Origin: Acarospora socialis | Lineage: Eukaryota; Ascomycota; Lecanoromycetes; Acarosporales; Acarosporaceae | NCBI GenBank assembly: GCA_025617375.2 | Contig: JAMYGW020000003.1 | Location: forward strand, 1,798,001-1,862,000 | Length of the DNA: 64,000 bases | Direction: 5' to 3' | Shown: positions 58,701 through 64,000 of the stretch, in pieces | How the letters are laid out: each line of letters opens with the position of its first letter | How positions within the stretch are numbered: the stretch's first letter is position 1 | The notes under the pieces: model-generated | Told to the model about the DNA's origin: nothing | Seen by the model: only the letters and a program-made list of their open reading frames with translations | Database searches by the model: none | Translations under genes and position numbers: made by a program

Positions 58701-60371
58701 TCAAATTTAGATGTAACTGAATAAACAGAATAATCAAGACTTAAATTTAAAGTCAAGAACTGTGTTTCAGAAGATGATGATTGTGCTGACATGAACAAAA
58801 TGCTCAGTTACTATAATTGCATAGATGTATCTGATACATCTGAAAAGAAAAGTATAGCATGAGAACTGAAATTTGCAAACATAACTTCATCAACTGATTT
58901 ATCTTCATCATTATCTAAATACTGTGTAGACAGTGTTGAGTTCTGATCAGATAATGAATAGAATTTGCACAAATGAAGAACATACTCAAGTTGAGTTGCT
59001 GAAGAAGATGTATTGAGTACTGAATATAGTTCAGATTATTGCACAAAATCAGTATCTGCAGATGTAAGATTAGGTGTTTTGCTTGTTTTCAATGTGTGTC
59101 ACTCACAATGCTTAATTGAAGAAGCTGTACTTTCTGCAGCAAAATCTGAAAATGAAGACTTGCTGAACTGATGTAAGATATCAAGATGCTCAAGAATTTC
59201 TGTGACAAACTTGCTACTCAAGTGAGCTTGTTTCTGTAAAATCTTTTCTAATACATTTTCTGCAAAATCTTTCAAGTGCACTCAATGTATAATTGATAAT
59301 TGTTGAAGATGAGAAACACAGTGTGCTGTTATTGACAAAAGTCACTGACATACAAGAAGATTCTATTCAGTCTTTTATCATTCATCACAATTATCTATGT
59401 GATCAAGAAGTGAAATCATTACATTAGACTCAATTAACTCATGACTTAAATTGTGTTTCAGTCTAAAATGTCAGCACTCACTGATCATATCAGAGAATCT
59501 TACACTTACTTGAAAATAATCAATATCAGAAAAAGATCAAAGAGTCATTCTTTTTCAAGTCATATAATCAGAAAATCAACTCTTTTTTCAAGTCAAATAT
59601 ATCTTTTGAAGTCATTTTTGATCACTTTTCTCACTTTCTTCTCAACTTCATCTTCAGTAATAATATTTACAAAATGATCAATCAACTTCAAGAAGTGTTT
59701 CATGAAATCATACACTACTATCACTAGATGACAGATACAGAAGAGTATTACTGTGTTGAAGTATTGATCAGCATTTACATTGCTTTTCAATTGATGAAGC
59801 ACTTAATAAATCACATCAATGCTTGTTAAAGATAGAAATGAGTCATCATGCATGAAGCTTGAAAACTGAAACATCAAGATTAATCAGACAACTTACTGCA
59901 CAAACTGCTGTGAACTGATTTCTGAACTGATTGCAGCATTGAAAGAAATGTTGAGAATGAAGTATTTGAGTAAATCTTTCAATATAGATGAGAGAGCTGA
60001 TCAATGAAATAATTGTGTCTCAAAGTTAAGCTTTGAAAGTTTCTCTAGTTTTGATAAGATATGACTGTGATGTTTAATGTACTTGTCACTTTGTTGAATT
60101 CATTTGACAGAGATGCTTTTCAAAAGTTGAACAAGTGATTTCTCTGAAATCAGATGAACTTGTTGACTGATGAGTTCAACAATCTTAACTATTGATAAGT
60201 ACAGATGCAGACAAGCTTGAAACTCAAGTGTATCTTCTTGAGATCAGAAGACATAACAAGTATCTTGTGACTGAAGTCTTCACTGCTCAAATGTGATTGT
60301 TTTGACATGCTTGTTCTCAAGATATAAGTGCTTAATCATGAAAAGAAGTTTCTTTGATTGAACAAATTATT
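55785..60371. other. 4.6 kb of decayed DNA, no assigned gene
   Basis: It includes an acidic coding-like tract near 55905-55950 (runs of GAT/GAA), an Asn/Gln-rich stretch near 56230-56330, and weak long frames near 57530-58200 (+) and 58595-59281 (-). The + frame near 57690-57790 (VNYIILKTHIELQLMRDA) is the most protein-like, but strand and family are undecided. No transposon ends were found. Confidence 0.3.
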
Positions 60372-60449
60372 ATGAGACAGTTCTACAGCACTAGTTCATC
60401 AACTTTCTTTGAAGAAAGTTGATGAATTAGCACTGTAGAACTGTCTCAT
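60372..60449. repeat. near-perfect inverted repeat (38-bp arms, 2-base loop)
   Basis: Left arm 60372-60409 begins ATGAGACAGTTCTACAGC; right arm 60412-60449 ends GTAGAACTGTCTCAT. The arms match except at three positions: one adjacent pair where one arm has CA and the other TG (the two deamination products of one CpG), and one G/A difference. It would form a long hairpin, either two transposon ends joined tail to tail, a foldback/MITE, or a palindromic protein-binding site. Confidence 0.85.
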
Positions 60450-61930
60450 GATAGAATGTGATCATGTTAGTGATAATTTTCATATGCAATTATTCACACA
60501 CTGTGTTCACAACCTGAACAGATACTGTAAATTATACTATTTCAAACACTCTTCAGTCTGCACTTTGATTTCTGACATCTGATAAGTATCAGGTACTGTG
60601 TTAATCAGTAATGTTAGTTGATTAATTGCTTGAAAGAGAATTAAATGAGATATATCATGATCAGTAGTCTCTTGACTCAAGCACAATATTAAGTCATTCT
60701 ATTAGCTGTCAATGATAGTAGCAGACTTTGTCAATTCAATTCTTTTCTTGTTTTATCATTCTTTCAGATAACTTGTACTTATGTTATTCTGTCAGTATGT
60801 TAAGTCTTGACTGTGATAAGAGTACATTCTTTTTCATGTACTCAACACATTCACAATTCTTCATCACAGATCAGATTCAATAATAATGCTTTATTTATCA
60901 GTCTGAAAGATTTGTCACATTATTCATCTTTCTTTTTCTTTGTTTAATTCATGCTGTTACAATATACTATTCATTTCTGAACAGAGAGAGTGTCATGATC
61001 ATTTATATATTTCAGTTCATTGTGACATTGCTTAAGTACAGCTCACTATCAACATTTGATCTCTTTTCTTCTTGTAGTTAAGACAGATACTGTCATTTTA
61101 AAATAACATGTCTCAGTTTAGAGTTGCTTTCAGTCTCTTTGCTGTTCACTTTCACAAACTGTTATAATCTTAAGAATCTCACTTGAGAGATTTCAGTCTC
61201 TTATGTGTCATTGTTCTTGATGCATACATCTTTTAACTGTCTCATTAAGATGCTTAATGTGCAGCATGATCATCAAACAAGTAAATTATCAGTCAATGAG
61301 CACTGAGTCACATCTAACACTGTTGTTGTCAGTCTTTTCTGACTCAATCTTGCACTGTATTGAAATTGAATTCACACTTAATGAATCACAATATTGAATC
61401 AGATCACTTTCAATGATTAGAGATAGACTGCACAGTTGCTGATGAATAAAAACAATCAAAAAAATCAAGATTCATCTCACAGAATCAAGAAAAAGTGCAA
61501 AATTTCATTGCACTACACTCAATTTTCTTCTCACAGAACTATGAGTTTTTCAGCAATGCATTGAGTCATTCTGAGTTATAAACATGAAAAAACATTGATT
61601 TTAAAGTGATGAATTAAGCAGTAGATGTTTTAATAATTGTTTTCTCAAAAAAAGTTAATATTTAATTTGAACAATCATACTTTCTGACTCAATGTTGACT
61701 CATGTGTTAATTGATTTCAGTCAGTGAAACACTTCAGTTTAACATTAAAAAATCTGCATCATGACAATTGATATTGATCTGCTGTTCTAATTGATCTTGT
61801 AAAGATTATTAGCTTTTATCAGAGTTTTTGAAAAACAATATAAGTCATTTCACATCTACATTTACTTGTGACTGACATTGCTTATGATTATAACTGTTGA
61901 CTTTCATCTCATCTGACTTGATCATTTATT
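60450..61930. other. decayed DNA, no assigned gene
   Basis: About 1.5 kb in which I see no gene, repeat or structure that I can support. Confidence 0.3.
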
Positions 61931-61936
61931 CAATCT

Positions 61937-62430
61937 GTGACAAAAATGAATTTGTTTATTTACAAATCAATTACAATCAGACTATTCATGACTTGCAAGC
62001 TCATCTGCAGCAAAGTTAGTCATATGACAAATTTCAAATTCTCAGTATATTTTCACTCACAAACAATATCTCAAAGTTTCTTATTCATCACAGCTATGTT
62101 CTCTTGCTCAAGAAGAAAGTCAAATTCAGTGATTACACAGTCAAAGAAGATTGTCATTCAGTTAAGTCTTCTCACTTTTATCTTCAAAATTGTGATTTCT
62201 CAAAGCAGCATCTTCTGACTATCAAACAGCTGATTTTAAGAGCTATAGTTATGAATTTACTACTGAAAATTCAACATATTAAAGTCATCTCTGTTTATCT
62301 TCAGCTGATTATGCTGTATCAATGTAGTTATGTGTTTTTGCAGTTACAGTCAGCTTTACTTGAACTGAGTGAATTAAATACTTCAACTGAGTTATTTTGT
62401 ATTGTAGCAGATGTTGTATATCATATATAG
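61937..62430 (+). pseudogene. two overlapping open frames, unrecognised
   Basis: A 93-codon frame (61937-62218) and a 108-codon frame in another phase (62104-62430) overlap. The second reads FSDYTVKEDCHSVKSSHFYL, then ILRAIVMNLLLKIQHIKVIS, then LLELSELNTSTELF, and looks like a globular, partly hydrophobic protein piece; the first may be its upstream part across a frameshift. No family recognised. Confidence 0.3.
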
Positions 62431-62849
62431 TCTTTTTTCATTGTGAGTTTCACTACTAGAGTGTCAGTTCTTTGTAAGTACTCTCTGCTGAAATGACTGA
62501 GCTGTATGAACAGTTTTCAAACTATGAATGTAAAATACATTTAATGTGAAAGACTTTATCTTTCTATAAAATTAAATGCACTAATCTCTGAAGATTGATA
62601 TATAATCAGCAGTGCTCATTGTTACATTGTGTTGTACAATTTCTGCTATCACTTGTGTAAAAAGCTTCAATTATGATATAAATCACAGTACACTATTCTT
62701 CAGATTTTACTCTTATTCATATTCAGTCATAGAGTTCATGAACTATAAAGCATCATCTACTTCTGTTCAGCATTGTTCAATTCTTTGTGAAATTTGAGAA
62801 ACATATAAAGATTACTGTCTCACTGAAGAAACTGCTTCAAAGAAAGAAG

Positions 62850-63480
62850 CAAAATTGATTTTTATGACATGATGAAGTCAAAAATTGAAAGAAAATAACA
62901 TTTGCACTCTTCAAGCTCAAGATCTTCAAGAAGTCTATTTTGATGAAGAATCTGAATAAGCAGCTAGACTTTCTTGTCTGAAAGTTTGTCTGCAACTCAT
63001 GTTTCAGCAGATCAGATTTTTTCAAATAATTATTTATGCTCAACAAGAATGTTTCACTTCTAACTCTGATTGTCAGACTTAACATTTTTCTCAAAAAGTT
63101 CTTGAAATTTGCTGCTCAATTAAATCAATGAAAGAAATTCATCAATCTTGTTGAAGTTGTCAAACTTCTATTCACTTTATCATTATAATGTAAAAAGAAA
63201 GTTCTAATCAGTGAGATTAAAGAAGCAGTAGATTTTATTAAAGAAGTATTGAGATTTATGACTGTGAAACATTTAATGAGAACTTCAAGCAGTACTGTCT
63301 TAAATCTGAGCATGACTGACTGAAGAATAACAAATTTCAGCAATTACATGCAAACAATCTTCTCACAGAAATCTTCAATGAAAAATGAGTAGACTCAAAG
63401 TCAAAAACAATGCAGAAAATTCATCAACTCAATTACAGCTGAAGTTTTCAAAAGAGAAACAAGCAGTAAAATAATGAATT
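62850..63480 (+). pseudogene. decayed frame of unknown family
   Basis: One + phase of about 210 codons with few stops, all TGA/TAG. It has LKIFKKSILMKNLNKQLDFL, FINLVEVVKLLFTLSL, then a clear stretch (KEAVDFIKEVLRFMTVKHLM) and NFSNYMQTIFSQKSSMKNE. An 85-codon minus frame at 62837-63094 overlaps it and is less protein-like. Family unknown. Confidence 0.35.
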
Positions 63481-64000
63481 GACATGCTGAAGAGAATGAA
63501 TAAAGTACAATGTGATGCATGAATAAAAAGAAAGACTTTTGAGAATAATGACTCAATTGAAAAACTTGCATAGCAGTTAATGTTCTATCATGCTCATTAA
63601 GTATATGCAGAACAATGTATGTAACTCAGAGTTTAGTAAAGATCTGTAAGATGACATTAAGACTTTGATGCATATGTTATGTTTGTTATTGAATTTAGCT
63701 TCTTAAGCTCTCATTGAAGTTTCAACAGATTGATGTCAAGTATATTGAAATATATTTCAAAATCAGTTTCATTATTTAAGATGTCATTCATCTGATCAGA
63801 ATACACATTTTGAATCTTAAAGAAATTCATTACAGACTGTAAAAGCAGACTGCAATCAGTTCACAGTCAGCACAATAAAGTTAATACAACAGATAGAAAA
63901 AAACACTGTGACAAATGAAGTTTTAAGATCATAAAGAGAAGCAATGAAGAGCTGAAGTATTAGTGATGATGTTGATGAAGATGAGTGAAAGAAAATGAAT
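63481..64000. other. decayed DNA to the window edge
   Basis: No gene or repeat supported in the last 520 bp. Confidence 0.3.

Noticed and set aside
1-64000. Genetic code in which TGA means Trp
   Set aside because: TGA does sit at Trp positions, but TAA and TAG also interrupt the same genes at Gln sites, Arg sites read TGA too, and catalytic residues are lost. This is mutation decay, not code reassignment.
1-64000. tRNA or rRNA genes
   Set aside because: No recognisable tRNA arms or rRNA motifs were seen; such genes need CC/GG and CG steps that this sequence lacks.
1-64000. APOBEC-like hypermutation as the cause
   Set aside because: GG/CC loss resembles it, but both strands and also non-retroelement genes are affected and CpG is fully lost. 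Fungal RIP-type or methylation-linked mutation is the simpler explanation.

Overview
The window reads as a decayed, AT-rich block of a filamentous fungal nuclear genome, most likely an ascomycete of the Pezizomycotina. The evidence is the gene content: a FunK1-type fungal protein kinase, a fungal patatin with a RING-like cysteine cluster, a GH18 chitinase with introns of about 50-57 bp, an OSCA/CSC1-type channel, a fungal hAT transposase, and three copies of one chromodomain Ty3/Gypsy retrotransposon family. No gene is intact. Every recognisable frame is broken by TGA, TAA or TAG at positions explained by C-to-T (or G-to-A) change, typically TGG(Trp) to TGA, CGA(Arg) to TGA and CAA/CAG(Gln) to TAA/TAG. 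I met no CpG on reading through, and CC/GG steps are very rare, while CA, TG, CT and GC stay common. That is the pattern of heavy RIP-like cytosine mutation, but with an unusual CpG plus CpC target rather than the classical CpA one.

Layout. 1-3168: 3' part of retrotransposon copy A (+). 3637-about 6790: patatin-like phospholipase pseudogene (-). About 6.8-17 kb: low-information decayed DNA with several unrecognised frames, some coiled-coil. 17503-20147: OSCA/CSC1-type channel pseudogene (+). 21082-32392: a proposed 11.3 kb hAT element with transition-only diverged inverted ends, two oppositely oriented 13-bp minisatellite arrays, the transposase pseudogene (25640-27813) and unrecognised frames. 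33.4-36.06 kb: a long decayed frame of unknown family (+). 36374-37768: GH18 chitinase pseudogene (+). 38038-44191 and 45231-51447: retrotransposon copies B and C, both on the minus strand, each with two LTRs and a readable 5-bp target duplication (CTTTA; TAAAG). 52120-54402: FunK1 kinase pseudogene (-). 55009-55087: a second GH18 fragment. 55.1-64 kb: mostly unassigned decayed DNA with a near-perfect 38-bp-arm hairpin at 60372-60449.

Nothing here looks like a working pathway. The shared theme is genomic defence: mobile elements and what look like host-type genes carry the same mutation signature. The most interesting single feature is a 141-147-codon frame lying antisense to gag-pol, next to the 3' LTR, in all three retrotransposon copies. 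It has a Zn2Cys6-like cysteine spacing and no frameshift in any copy. I could not compute alignments or dinucleotide tables, so base-composition statements come from reading, and pseudogene outer limits are approximate.
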